From assembly GCA_964020975.1 (NCBI GenBank), contig OZ026615.1, positions 83,150,916 through 83,214,915 of the forward strand: a DNA stretch of 64,000 nt, in the 5' to 3' direction. Under the pieces are notes generated by a model. It searched no databases, was not told the origin of the DNA, and saw nothing but the letters and a program-made list of their open reading frames with translations. Numbering within the stretch: position 1 is the first letter of the stretch; each line of letters begins with the position of its first letter. The position numbers and the translations under genes are program-made. Below, in pieces: positions 37,783-50,040 of the stretch. The stretch is from Hermodice carunculata (lineage: Eukaryota; Annelida; Polychaeta; Eunicida; Amphinomidae).

Positions 37783-37926
37783 TCACAGTGCAGCCATGTG
37801 TACAAAAGGAAGGCTTATCTCGTCAAACATGAAAAATAGTGCAATGGGAAGAAGAGGAGTCCGATCACAAAACCAACCACTTCATGTGATTCAGAATGTA
37901 AATCTATTTCCTTATTTGGTGCCTGT

Positions 37927-37930
<4 letters not shown>

Positions 37931-37958
<28 letters not shown>
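37931..37958. repeat. A28 tract flanked by inverted GCCTGTT and ACAGGC
   Basis: Twenty-eight A residues lie between GCCTGTTATT and ACAGGC. It lies in the presumed intron of the 37.6-39.6 kb locus and could be a retroposon tail remnant or a simple A-run. Confidence 0.85.
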
Positions 37959-37959
<1 letters not shown>

Positions 37960-38472
37960 AGGCATGCAGAAATGACATTGCAAGTCAAACGCTCGCGTTT
38001 ATTTCAGATTGATACGCGCACGTTCTAAGTACAGGAAAAGACGATATTATCGTTGATCATGTGGTCGTGCGAATTGGGATAATTTTCTATAAACGTTTAG
38101 TTGTGGTTCTAATGGCTCCTTGTGTGTTCTATATAATTATAATTTGATCATTTCCCCAAAGTATCAGCAGCAAAATAACTCATATAACAGTATTGAAGAA
38201 AAGTTGAACTTTGAATGCGGTCAGAACAAAATTAAGATGTCATGAGACATGACATGAAATGGCTTAGCCAATTCGGAAATAAACTGGAACTTTTTTGGCA
38301 AGTTTTGTTTGAAAAAAAGGAAAGAAACAAAACAATATTGAATGTTCCCACATTTTTCCAGGATTGTGATCATTTTATGCCAGTATGTGACAATGTCTGA
38401 ATGTCTTTTTTAGTTATCATTAATTTTATAAAGCAGCACACAATTGAAATATTACTTGTGTTTATGTTTCCA

Positions 38473-39530
38473 GATGGATAGAAAGATCTACAGCCACTTG
38501 AACTACTGAAGACTATACTTCAACAGAAGGCTAAGGAGCCAGTGCTTGCGATTGGAAAACAATCACCAGGTTGGAAGACCTAGCAGCTGGCACAGATCTT
38601 GCTAAATCAAGGATACGATCCCGAACACTGGGAGGCATTTTGTGCATCCACAGTTGAAAAAAAAATTGTTACACATTTGCAGGATGCAAAGCAGGCAATC
38701 TTTACTCATTCCGGAGCCTTGGCAATGATGACAGGACTTAGTGCTTTGGCCATAGATTCACAGTTATTGTGCGACTGGGTGAAATTAGTGCCAGATGTGG
38801 ACAATAAGATTTCAAATAACTTTTTACAGCATGTGCTGGAAGGTCTGTTGATCGTCATCTGTCAATCCGTGTGTTACCAAAAAAAACCAACACCACAGAT
38901 AACCACACAGGACTTTCAAAAAGAAGAGCAACAGGTTCTACATGTATATTATGCTGCTGGTTACATACCAAGGAAGCCGCTAAGGCTGTGCACACGTGTC
39001 AAACAACATTAAGCTGCCTGTCTTTTTGCACAAATAATAAAAAATAGGTAGCAGATGAAAACTCTGAAAATCTCACAGATGATTTGACTGCATGACTAAA
39101 ACAGCAAGACAGACGAGGACTCCATAGAGTGTCAGTTGAGTTTTAAACTTTTCTGAAAGAGGTTGAACTGGCAGAAGAAACTGTTAATCGTTCAAATGTG
39201 AAAAACGTGAAGGACACTGACATTATACCCTTGATGGTTGGACAATTAACGGTTAGCCCCACTGTATTGGCAAGCTGCTTAGACCTTACAGGAGATTTAC
39301 TTGCAGATGAGTGTCTAAGTGAAGCATTGTTTGAAGATGTGACCAAGTCGTGGGTGCGAAGCGCAACCAGACAGACACTGAAACAGTACACTTTTCATGT
39401 CAAGATTGACAATATAAGTTCTCGATTCTCTAGAATGGGAATCCCAGCCATTCGCAAACAAGCTGATAAATATCGAAAGGATGTAGATATTGTGAGGTTG
39501 ATAGGCACTCCCAGAGATTGGAATTGAAAC
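38473..39530 (+). pseudogene. Main coding segment of a broken gene of a marine-invertebrate family
   Basis: After an acceptor-like GTTTATGTTTCCAG, one frame runs with a few stops. It reads LQPLELLKTILQQKAKEPVL, NQGYDPEHWEAFCASTVEKK (38,605-38,660), THLQDAKQAIFTHSGALAMM, EEQQVLHVYYAAGYIPRKPL (38,925-38,985), QQDRRGLHRVSVEF (39,100-39,145), VSPTVLASCLDLTGDLLADE and ALFEDVTKSWVRSATRQTLK (39,325-39,385). The pairing of a Y-x-A-G-Y box with a downstream RGL-x-x-VS box and a W-x-R-x-R-like box is a pattern I remember from uncharacterised, probably transposon-linked proteins of corals, sponges and lancelets; the exact family name is unknown to me. At least three in-frame stops and one likely shift mark it as broken. 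An AATAAA lies about 115 bases after the last stop. Confidence 0.6.
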
Positions 39531-39643
39531 ACTAGCACTTATTGGATGAACAAACAATTTATGTATTGTTCAATACTATGACAATTGCACTGAGCTCAAG
39601 TGTACAACAGAAGTTTCCAGATCTATGAACAAAAACAGAATTT

Positions 39644-39651
39644 TAATAAAT
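39644..39651 (+). promoter_or_regulatory. Possible poly(A) signal of the 37.6-39.5 kb locus
   Basis: TTTTAATAAATATTAC about 115 bases after the final stop, followed by T/G-rich sequence (TTAATGTTTGTTTTAG). Position and context suit a polyadenylation signal, although the gene is broken. Confidence 0.4.
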
Positions 39652-39659
39652 ATTACTTT

Positions 39660-41555
39660 GAAAATGTTAATGTTTGTTTTAGATCATCCAGTAGTAAATG
39701 ATTTAATTACATATAAATTGTCTATCATTTTTCAAACACTTTAATGCATGGAGGGGGGAGGGCATTCTTCAACCCAGAAAATGTGTGATTGGATGGTTTA
39801 TGCATCCATTATAACAAGGCCAGTCTTAAAATATTTACTGTTTTTAGTAACACAGTTTTAAAAGTGAATATTTTGTGCCCCTGTAATCGCCCAAAAGTTA
39901 TTGAAAAGATAGCTAATTGTCATCATAAAACAATATGGTAATTGAATTTCAGCTTTGGTTTGCTTCTTGGTATCTAATTGATGAGTTAAATAAAAAACGT
40001 TTTAGATTGAAGGGGGAATTTCCGGTAACAATATTTTGAAGCTGGACTAAGTCAGACCAGAATAGCCATTTTTGAAATAATACTGCAATTACTGCACAGA
40101 AAATAATTGTATCTGCTATTCAGGACAAAGTACCTCCAGTGGACTTTGGATAATTCCTGTTTTGATCTCAGATTTGAATAATTTACAAGTTTGTAATGTA
40201 AGGAACTCTCGTTCAAATATTATCAAAATGTTTAATCTCCAAATCATAAATTTAGTCATCTGTATTCTGCAATATCAAAGTAAAACATGTTTTTATGGAG
40301 AAAAGGAGTCGTTGTATAGCAGATACTAAAATTTCACATTGTAATTCACACTCCACTTTCATTCTTGCTTGCTTAGCAGACGCAGTCATTTAATTCAAAC
40401 AAAATCAACGGATTTAGATTTTGAGACTTTTGTGCAGTTTAAGATTTAAAATCATTATTCTCTAATACAGTCAACTCACATTTAAACATATCAAAATCAG
40501 TTAAAAACATCTTTGAAAGTAAACACTTTCCAGTCGGAGTCTATGTTTATGCAGACTTTTGCAAATTACCATTACAGTCGGAAACCGCATATACGCGAAC
40601 TCACATTCCTAGATAACTTTATAGGTTGCTTTGCATGAGAGAACCACAGATTTGCACTTAACATCATCTTGAACATGTAAACCCCCCGTCATAGCAATTA
40701 TTTGGTGATTGGAACGCCATAATAAATTCTGTACGGGTTTTTGAAGTTGCAATAGGCACTTGTCAATATTGGTACGCGAAAGGTCACGTAGGGTACACTG
40801 CATCACGGCAGCCAGATGCTGTAAACGGATTATTGTATGTGAAGTGCTTGATATGTTCCTCATGGACGGCTGAATTATTACTTTTAGAGCTTAAATAGTT
40901 TAAATTGTTAGAAGGAAGTGTCACACATTTGCTGCATGATTTGACATTTCAGAAATGTTTTGAATTAATTAATAACATTTTACAGTCAAATGAGGCTGCT
41001 ACAATTTGATGAAAAGAGCAAAAATCCAAGATGGCAGCCATGACACGTGACCTTAAGTGACCATGAGATAATTTTGGGAACACATGTTCTGACATCTATT
41101 TGCAGCTTTCCTGTGGCAAAAATTACTCATACACAAACTTTTTAAATATGCTTACAAATGTGTTTCAATTGAAATTCGCTGAATTCATGTGGCGACATAT
41201 GTAAACTGAAATTATTGGCCAAATTATCAAATAAGACATTACGAAAAAAGGTTTAAGAGTGCAACATTGACCTTGGTGAAGCATTTCATGTCGCTAAACA
41301 TTTTTTTTTTTTTTTTGCGAAGTATCAGAATGTGAAACAATACTTTGGTTGCCATGGCAATCAAGTGTTACACTTTATTTTCTTTCATTTTCACACTCAA
41401 GAAACTCAGAGCACTACTTTTACTGAGCATATTGATGTACAATTATGATAAATAGTTATATCATAGATACAAAATTAATTAGGTTCAACATTTTGAAGTT
41501 TGCCAAAAATCCCCACCACAGGCTACATAAGCCAATGAATTAGCCCACACTTAAT
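39660..41555. other. Unassigned stretch
   Basis: AT-rich, with no coding exon, RNA gene or repeat family recognised on either strand. A T-run lies near 41,300. Confidence 0.4.
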
Positions 41556-41556
41556 T

Positions 41557-41603
<47 letters not shown>

Positions 41604-41608
41604 TATAT

Positions 41609-41663
<55 letters not shown>

Positions 41664-41670
41664 TTATCTA
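41556..41670. repeat. (TTTA)n microsatellite
   Basis: About 28 TTTA units with one TATA interruption near 41,602. Confidence 0.96.
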
Positions 41671-43200
41671 TTTATTTATCCTTTTATTAGAAATGTACTT
41701 TTGGTAAAAAAAAAGTTTCTTGTACAGCAAATTGTGAAGTATATAATTCAGGTCATTCACACCAATTCCATTCATCTTCTTGGCAGACTTGGGTTTCAAG
41801 TTTATAATAACAAAATTGACAGGACCCCCCCCCCCCCCCAAACCTACACAGTTAGTTTGCAGTGAAGGCACCTTTTGTTCAGGTGTTGGTCAGGAAAAGG
41901 ACAGTAGTAACATATAACTTTTTGGGAATATTTTATTAATGCTGTGAAAAAATACTCTCGGTACACATGCATGTAGTCATGAAATTGGTATTCAAATTGC
42001 TACAGTTGCACTCTTGCATGTCCTTGTTAACGTTTGCAACATATTGGATATTACACAAATGCAATCAAGTGCATGTACTTGTAGTATATGCAAACATTAC
42101 TTGTGCAAATAATGCCACATTTTCAGAGTAAAATTATTCATATTGCAAGAAACATAATTGTAGAGCTAAAAAGTAATAAAGCTTCACAAGGTCCTGCTTA
42201 CTTGTACAATATACTGGATGTTACACAAATGTTGCCAAGTACCAGTGGTCTTTGCACTCATAAATTATGCAAATAATACCAAAATTCACAGATTTAGTGA
42301 TATTTAGTGTTCAGAGGTCATATTCAAACAACACAGTGTTCTCCATATTGATCGACGGAACGCAAACAGACGTAAATGTGGATGGGTGTATTAGTATGAT
42401 TTGCGCGGTGGGTGCAAAATGAATGGCATGCGGGACCAGACAATGGTTATCAGCACTGGTGGCAGGCACAATTGTGGACATCTACGTTTATTCATTGAAA
42501 TATACAGCTATGACCTGACGAGTTTGACCTTCCATCCTTTTCTTCCCAAATACGGTGGACTCTCCCTTTATCGACCAGCAAAGGGTTTTTATCCATGTAG
42601 GTATTGGAACCTCATATAACATGGGCAAACACTTACAATATCTGAGCTTGTGTTGAGGGTTGATACCACAACAGATGTATAACACCACTTCTATTACTGT
42701 ATTATTCTGCCTGGTGCGTTAAGAGCACGATCTAGATCTACAGAGTCAAGAAGAACTTATAGTCAAATACATGTGAGATTTCTATTTAATGAAAGCAGAC
42801 ATCAACCTTTCCAGTTTATCTTGAATTGTATTTCACCTCTTGACTTACACACTAAAACAATAAGGATGAATCAAGAGAGGCACCACAACCTGATGATGCA
42901 GCATCCCCTACCAGGTCCCAACAACTAGGTTCATTTTCACAGAATGTGTGGTCCCTTACTTTTGAATGGAGACTGCAAATTTTACCTTTACCAATAAAGA
43001 ATGTAAGGAGCAGCAACCAGAAATATGTTACTGAATCACAGGCATGTATCACATTATTCTTACTTTGCATTAGGATGAGCAAACTAAATTGTTAAAAATA
43101 GCACATGTTCCTCCAATGAGTGATCAGTATTATTCTTATTTCCAAAAAGTAAGTGTACAAAACAATGAACAAAATAAATCCAGCCTTCATCAATGTGTAA
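41671..43200. other. Unassigned stretch
   Basis: A C-run lies at 41,826. From 42,000 to 42,290 there are loosely repeated phrases (ACAATATTGGATATTACACAAATG and variants at about 42,040 and 42,210, the second reading ACAATATACTGGATGTTACA), suggesting an old duplication about 170 bp apart. No gene recognised. Confidence 0.35.
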
Positions 43201-43266
43201 GCAACCAAGCAATGTTGGAAGCTCACCAGCCCCAAGCCTGATGAGCTTCCAACATCGCTTGGTTGC
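43201..43266. repeat. 66-bp inverted repeat, 25-bp arms
   Basis: GCAACCAAGCAATGTTGGAA plus GCTCA (43,201-43,225) pairs with 43,242-43,266 with one mismatch. The loop is 16 nt. Confidence 0.85.
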
Positions 43267-43531
43267 TCATCTAAATTAATTAACACACTTTTTAACCTCC
43301 TTACTAAAACACTAACACTGCGTTCTTTTGGCTACACCTGCCCTTTTCACGTACTAATCTTTCTACTAACTTTTGTTTTTCCATGTATAGATCTCCAGCC
43401 AGTAATGCTCAAGACTGAGCGTAGGATGTAATATTAAGAAGAGAAAAAGATGAAATCTCTATTTGGGTCGCAAAATCATGTTATTTATGAAAACGAAAAT
43501 TATTTAATTAGTTGATAAATTAGAAAAATAG
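43267..43531. other. Short unassigned gap left of repeat copy B
   Basis: Nothing recognised. Confidence 0.35.
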
Positions 43532-44448
43532 TTTTGCCTAATTGTACTTAAAATCCTGTTAAGAAAAATTGTTTTGATAGCATGTTTTTGGCATAAATGC
43601 TAATGACTTCCATTCTTTTCTGACATGCCTAAATGCACATTTACTCACTATTAAAAAATTACTCAAAATTGACAGTATTTTCTCAAGTGTCACAAACCTG
43701 ACACATTAAGTTGACACATTGACTCAGGGTTGGCAGTTAAATAGAGCTTAATTGTTTGAGGAGTAGGTGTCATCATGGAGTTTGTTTTACATCTCTGGTA
43801 CAGGATGTACATTGTTGCAGTCCTTGTTAGGATTTTCCTTGGTTTGTACAGGTGGTCAAGCTGCAACTGTTTATTTTACAATCACTGGGACTGAATATAA
43901 TGCCCCAGCTTGTTTCCACTTCAGTTAAACATTGGCGGATGGTTTAACTTGGAAAAGCTGTCCAGCTAGAAATGGTACATTTTGGTTCAGGGGTAAGTCA
44001 AATTGTTCTTATCTGAACCTGAAAATTTGGTAATTATGGTTTGTTTGACAGGTATTCTTCTTTGATATGAAGCTCTGCATTTACAAGCAAAACTTCACAT
44101 ATTTAGCTAATTCATCAATTGCCACGTTCATATTTATTCATTATTATGTGGGTTGTCTTTGCTGAATATTTAGCTTAGGCAAGGAGCCGCTACTCAGAGA
44201 GACGTGTACGGGTAAAAGGCTCCGAAACACGTTGAGTAGTTACCCGCTGAAGACCCTTTAATTTAATTGGGCTGATACAGCCTATGTCAAAATTTTACAG
44301 AGGAACGTGTGCAATATAGACAATAGTAATTCCATATATATACAGGTTAGACAGGGACAGGTTAGCTTATGGAGAGTAAAGAGTTCGAACTGCGGAATAG
44401 GATATTGACTACTAGGAAGTGGTTCTGGGCAAAAAGACACAAATACAA
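43532..44448 (+). repeat. Dispersed repeat family, copy B
   Basis: The block runs from GCCTAATTGTACTT at the left to GACACAAATACAA at the right and is nearly collinear with copy D (59,584-60,501). The pseudoknot segment is at 44,183-44,246 and fully pairs. Sequence similarity to D is very high by eye, with scattered substitutions and a few small indels. No open frame of note. Copy C lies about 2.1 kb to the right in inverse orientation. Confidence 0.88.
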
Positions 44449-45700
44449 CAGTGTGATGTGGGAACAGCCAAGTTGCAAAGCAAAGTTTGTATTATGAGAC
44501 AAATTTTCATACAGCTGTTTTTATGAATTTTCAAGTGCCACACACAAGCTTTATGGACTTCAGCTGAGAAAACGTACAACACTGTTGACTTTCCTTATCA
44601 GTATGTCCAAATGCAACTGATAGATATATTTGTTCAGGTCGTTTGTGAGCACAGCATAGCTCACAAAATCATTGCTAGGCAACCTAGCTTTTGACACTGC
44701 TGTCATAGCAGTAAAAGCTCTGCAATTCACTACTCACGCCTTCAGTTTGCATGCATATGTTTCAGAAAGAGAAGAATGCCCACAGAATTTGGCATGACAG
44801 GAGCTCACAATAGACTGGCAAAGCCGAGGTAAGCAGCAGACCAATTTGGCAGTGAAAAGAACTTGTTAGGGCTGGTGCAACCTGGCCGAACAGTAGATGG
44901 ACATTTACAAACTAATCAGTGTATGGTGCAAGGACATAGGCCATAAAAGACCTACATGGTATAAATGGAAATAGGAGGAATCACTACAACCCAGCCAATT
45001 GAATAAATCAGACTTAGGGAAACAAGACACACCTAGTGACACTCCTCTTAGATGAAACTTAGCTTGCTGGACATAAATAACTTCAAATCCCAAATTTGAA
45101 ATTGCCTTTTGGGATGAGATATTATATGGAATTCTAAACACAATTGCGATGAACCTAGATCTATCTAACAGGATATCAGATCGCTTTAAAAGCCTTCGAA
45201 AAGTTCAAGACTAACCACAGGGCATTGTCTGGGGGACAAAACATACCTTATGATCTATTAGTGTATACAAAATCAAGCTGCGAAAGCTCATTTATACTTT
45301 TTGATGGCTTGAAAGGAAGTTCCATATGGTCCAATGGTTATTCTGTCTGTTTGAACATGCACATATTTTTAATCAGCTGGGCTTCAATATTCAGAAGTAC
45401 ATGCAACAGGCAATGTATTTTGCCATGGACGCCATTATATCTAAGGTCAGACTCCGTAAGACAGCTGAGATTGACAGAAAACAAAGGCAAAATGCACATA
45501 TCTACTTGTTCATGGGCTAGTTAATATTTTCTGGTACCGAAGGCAACAACTGGTAAAAGATTACATGGGGTTATTGGGAAGAAATGGTATTTGTTGCGAC
45601 AGATGGAAGATATTATTGCCAACATACAAGTGTGCCTCTATCCATTTTCCATAGAACTTGCTGCAGGGTATCTAGAAATGTGTCTTCCAAGAAAACCATG
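44449..45700. other. Sequence between repeat copy B and the Gypsy relic
   Basis: Open frames such as 45,225-45,524 and 45,326-45,520 may be further remains of the same retroelement, but no conserved box could be assigned with confidence. Confidence 0.3.
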
Positions 45701-46110
45701 ACTGAATTTTTTTTGTTTCCATTGTTTGTATAAAATGAACAAACTGTGGATGGGCAATTCCATTTCCCCTGGGACATTTCAAAGGGCTATGAAGCAAATT
45801 CCCGATGGAAATAGTCATAGCGATGCTTATACTGATGACCTCTTTCATTTATCACCTGCATTTGGTCTCCAACTGCAACATTTGGCAGAAAAATTCACAA
45901 AATTGCATCAAAATGACCTCTCGCTTTGTGGTTCTACATGAACTTCACAAGGGAGCAGGTGCAGGTCTTACATCATGTAGTCACTTCAAATGGCATTGCC
46001 CTAGATTGGGACAAGATAAAGGTCATAAAAGACATGTCACTTACAAGTTATGTATAGGAAGTGAGGGCATTCTTCAGGATGATTCTTTTATGTCAAATTC
46101 ACCCAAGGTC
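45700..46110 (+). mobile_element. Ty3/Gypsy-like LTR retrotransposon relic (pol, RT part)
   Basis: The plus strand carries the later reverse-transcriptase motifs of a Ty3/Gypsy element: a PGTFQRAM box, an aromatic-x-D-D catalytic box followed by HL-x-HL spacing, and a C-terminal connection segment. The element is broken and highly incomplete; neither LTRs nor gag, protease or integrase parts could be delimited. It lies between the inverted repeat copies B and C, which are not its LTRs because they face each other. Judged by decay it is old. Confidence 0.7.
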
Positions 46111-46528
46111 TCTAGTGAAATAGCCAAGTGTTCACTGCCTACTATGGATCCACACACACTGCCAATATATTATATAAATAGGTTAGTGGTTGTTACACAT
46201 GTACAAGTTGTTGTGATCCACATACAAAAATATCCACCCTGTCATTCTCGAAAATTGCGTTGAAGGCACCCAGAAATACAGGAAATTCCAATCCCTTGTT
46301 GCCCTTTTCCGATAGAAGATATTAACCCCTCTCCCGAGAGTCAAATTTAAAATTAATATTGTCACAGCAGCATGAGCTTATAGTAACTGGCCAGATTGCT
46401 GGGATTTATGACCAAAAATGTGGACACAATTGCTTATATTTGGTTGGATGAGTTTTCCTAACAATCTGCGGTGTAAACCAAAGATTGTGTTGGGAAAACA
46501 AATTATTTGATGATAATGGTTCTGCTTG
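46111..46528. other. Unassigned stretch between the Gypsy relic and repeat copy C
   Basis: No motif recognised; may include further decayed retroelement sequence. Confidence 0.3.
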
Positions 46529-46990
46529 CATCTGTGTCTTTTTCTCCAGAACCACTTCCTAAAAGTCATTACCCTATTCCGCAGTCCAAACTCTTTACTC
46601 CACATAAGCTAACCTGTCACTGTTTAACCTTTATACACGTGGAAGTACTGTTGTCCATATTGCACACGTTCTTTTGAGGAAATTTTGACATAGGCTGTAT
46701 TAGCACAAATGAATTAAAAAGTCGTCAGCGGGTAACTACTCAGAACATGTTTCGGAGCAAATACCCATACATTTCTCTCTCAGTAGTGGCTCCTTGTCTA
46801 AGCTAAATATTCAGCAGAGAAATATTCAACCCACATGATAATAAATGAATATGAACGTGGCAAATGATGAATTAGCTAAATGCGTGAAGTTTTGATTATA
46901 AATGCAGAGTTTCATTAAGAAAGAAAAAAACCTGTCAAACAAAACATAATTACTAAATATATAAAGTACGGGTTCAGATAAGAAGAATTT
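46529..46990 (-). repeat. Dispersed repeat family, copy C (truncated)
   Basis: Same orientation as copy A and opposite to B and D. It begins near the common terminus (TCTGTGTCTTTTTCTCCAGAAC) and is collinear with A to the landmark GGTTCAGATAAGAA, where similarity ends. The pseudoknot segment is more diverged than in B and D (for example ATTTCT where others have ACATGTCT), so this copy is older or unconstrained. Confidence 0.82.
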
Positions 46991-49964
46991 TACTTCTTTC
47001 AACTAGGCCATGGGCATGAGTTAAAGATAAACAGCATAACAGCAATATTTATCACTGTGCCTGTAGTGGCTGTGGGTAAACATTCCACTGGATATTGCAT
47101 AATATCATAGTAAAACAGATTAGTCCATCTGATCAGAAACAAACTATGGTAAATTCATGCCCACTGCATTATAAGCATATGGTGCTTGGGACACAAACGA
47201 TGAATGTTGACACCTTTCTTCCTTGTGTATGGCCACAATCAACTTTTGCCCATGGATACCCTTTTGACTCCTAGAGTATATGGAAAAGAAATATATGGGT
47301 GAAAACCACTTTTTAGCAAAAGCAAAGCTTCACATAGGAGACCCTATAGATTTCCATAAAAAGCCAGTGATTCCATATCAAATTAGAAAGCTTAATTCGT
47401 CATGGAAGCCCTTCTAAAGGACTATGGAAAACCCATTACTTTTGGATTAAACATCAAATATCTGGCCAAGTACCGATTGCTCATAGCAACTCCGGACCCC
47501 TGCCACTCCTGATACTCTATGGGATCAGCATCATGAAGTGACACTAGGAACGCCATTCAGTGGTGTTTGGTGGCGAGGGATGGGGGATGGTGGCAATCGA
47601 CGGTGAGGCCATTCCAGCTTTTTCACAAATTTAAATAATCCCATGTGGTTGAAATAGTTTATCAAATTGAAGGACTTAAAAAGAACTAAAATTTGATCAC
47701 AGCCCTATATTTGCTGTAAAATGACTTGCATCTCATTTAAAAGTTGAAAGCTCATAGGATTGCTGGGAATCGGTGACTAGATAAAGAGTTTAGCACTATA
47801 AGATTGTTTTGGTAAATAATTTGTGAAATGCTTACCGTATTCATTCTAAAAGTAACATATGCCCCAATAAATGCACAACCCATACTTTGATCCAGGTGAT
47901 CTTTTATAAACATCCATAGTTGTGTATTTTTCAATAAAGTTGCAACAGAGACAATGCAACAGAATGCAAAAGTAAGGTCATTTGCTTGCAGACAACCCCC
48001 TCCCCCCCCCAAAAAAAAAGAAAAAAGGAAAGAAAAATGCAGCCAGACTCAAGAATCTTTGCATTAGTTTATTTAGATAAGAGTGCAAAAGGCTACATTA
48101 CAGGTTAATGTGTGGGTGGCATTACGAGGCATTTGGCAGCGGTGCACAGCAGTCACCGCTGAGGGATGCTGGTGGCCTAAGACCCCCATCAACGCCCCCC
48201 CCCCCCCTCCACACTCCTCTGGCTGCAGAGAATGTTACTAGGAACACTGAGCCTCTTTGCCTTCAGAACAGTCCCACCCTCTTGTGACCAGCATCACCTG
48301 GTCGTCCTTACAATTTAAGGCCACAGTCATGTGCACTGACCCCTCGACATGTGTCCATTGAGCAAAAGACTACTCTGGCACTGGGGCTACTGCATGTTTC
48401 TGAGCAAGCAGGGTTGGACTTTGAGCCAATCGATTTATGCCCACTGGCAAGAGGAAAAAAGACGGCAGTGGGGCATACATTGGCTTCTACTTTTAGTCAT
48501 TGGTGTGTATTTACTGGGACTGCTTTTGTCCTACTCAATGCTGAAAACACTTTGCTACTAGGTACTAAACACAGAAAGTCAATACAATGAGTGTTGCTAG
48601 TCATCTCATAAAGTAGCCAAACATAGTGTGTGGTTAGGATTAAGGTTGCACAATGCAGTAGTGGAATTGTGTACATATTTTTTGTTGAATCCCCACTTAG
48701 GTACCTAGTGTTGGAATGTACGCCAGTATGACAGATGGATTTGGTTCGTTGTAATAAAGGCATGAAAATAAGGCAGTATGTGACTGTTCTCAATCAATAT
48801 TTAGTACTTCGAAATTCAGGTACTGGAGCTGTATTTGGTTCGACAGTGGTATGGGTGCCATGTGGTATGTTACTTTACATAGCTTGCATTAAGTACAGTT
48901 TTGGTGTTTGTTCTGTGTGATATAACATAGCCTCTACACGCCTTTTTCTTTTCATAGTGTTCTATTCCTTTGCATTTATTTCTTCCTTTTTAAATGCGGT
49001 CCCACCCTGTGCCCTGTTCATGTGTACCTCTGTGTCTGCTATGCGTAGCTTTTCCAGATGAAAACAATATATATGCAACTTATTTAATGCGAACATTTAG
49101 TATCAATATGTATCCATACAATGAGCACCAATGCCCAGTTATAAAGACGTCCTTACATCCGAGATGGTATTTGATAATCTGACAGCTGGGTGATTCTGTG
49201 CCAACCTTAACAGTACACAAATTGAATACACTAGTTGACTGTACAAACATATTTGTAACTGCAGAAGTTAAGCATTTCCATTCTGAACATGCTCAAAATA
49301 AAAACTTATAAAAGTCAATTAGGACTTTTTTGTATTGCAATGCAGCAAATGGCTATAATACTGCGTTGAAAACATGTAAGAAATTTTATGTTCATTGTTG
49401 TCTTTCTAGGAAAGATTATGGATCATGACTAAAACTGTTACCAGCGCAGTCATACATAAAGATATAAATTACCTTGTCTAAACTACAAGAAGCACAAATG
49501 GACATGGTTCATGCTTTAAACCACCACATAACTTTACTAAATAAAACAAACCATGCAGTAAGTCTTAATGAAAAGCCCTTTCTTTGATTGACTTATGCGA
49601 CAAAATATTCTGATTGCTAAGTATGCTATGTTCAACATATCCACCAAAGGTGGGAGCCTGTTACCCTATAAAATGACATACAATCCCAGTTGCCTCGTGT
49701 GTATTACTTCATCAATGCAGCACTGAAACTCATTTGATTGGCTTTATTAAATGTAAGACAAGAAATTAAAGACGCAAATTATTGTGTTTTGCATTTAACT
49801 ACAGTGCCACCTCTACATTAAGGGAAGTCATCTGTACCCTTGTTCATTTTCTAACAATATGTTACGTTGTACCCAAATCGAACAACAATAATTTGCGTTG
49901 GTATTATGTACACTTCTAAACGATGTTGTTGCCAATGACCAATAGCATTCATGTATATATCTAT
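46991..49964. other. Unassigned stretch
   Basis: C-runs occur at about 48,008 and 48,193. Several frames of 60-98 codons are open (for example 48,497-48,793 on the minus strand), but none shows a motif or paired splice sites. No RNA gene seen. Confidence 0.4.
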
Positions 49965-50040
49965 ATTGTATTTTGGAACCAGCGGGACTCGAACCTGCAA
50001 ACTTTGGCACCAATCGCCTAGCTGAAATGGTAAACACAAA
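49965..50040 (-). mobile_element. tRNA-like SINE head, copy 3
   Basis: On the minus strand the B box GGTTCGAGTCC (49,985-49,995) is preceded by TAGGCGATTGGTGCCAAAGT and TTGCA. Those words also precede the B box of copy 1 (AGGTGATTGGTTGCGAAGT and TTGCA), so the two share an ancestor. Similarity outside the head is not clear. Confidence 0.6.

Noticed and set aside
43532-46990. Copies B and C as LTRs of the Gypsy element
   Set aside because: They are in opposite orientation, and related copies A and D occur without Gypsy sequence.
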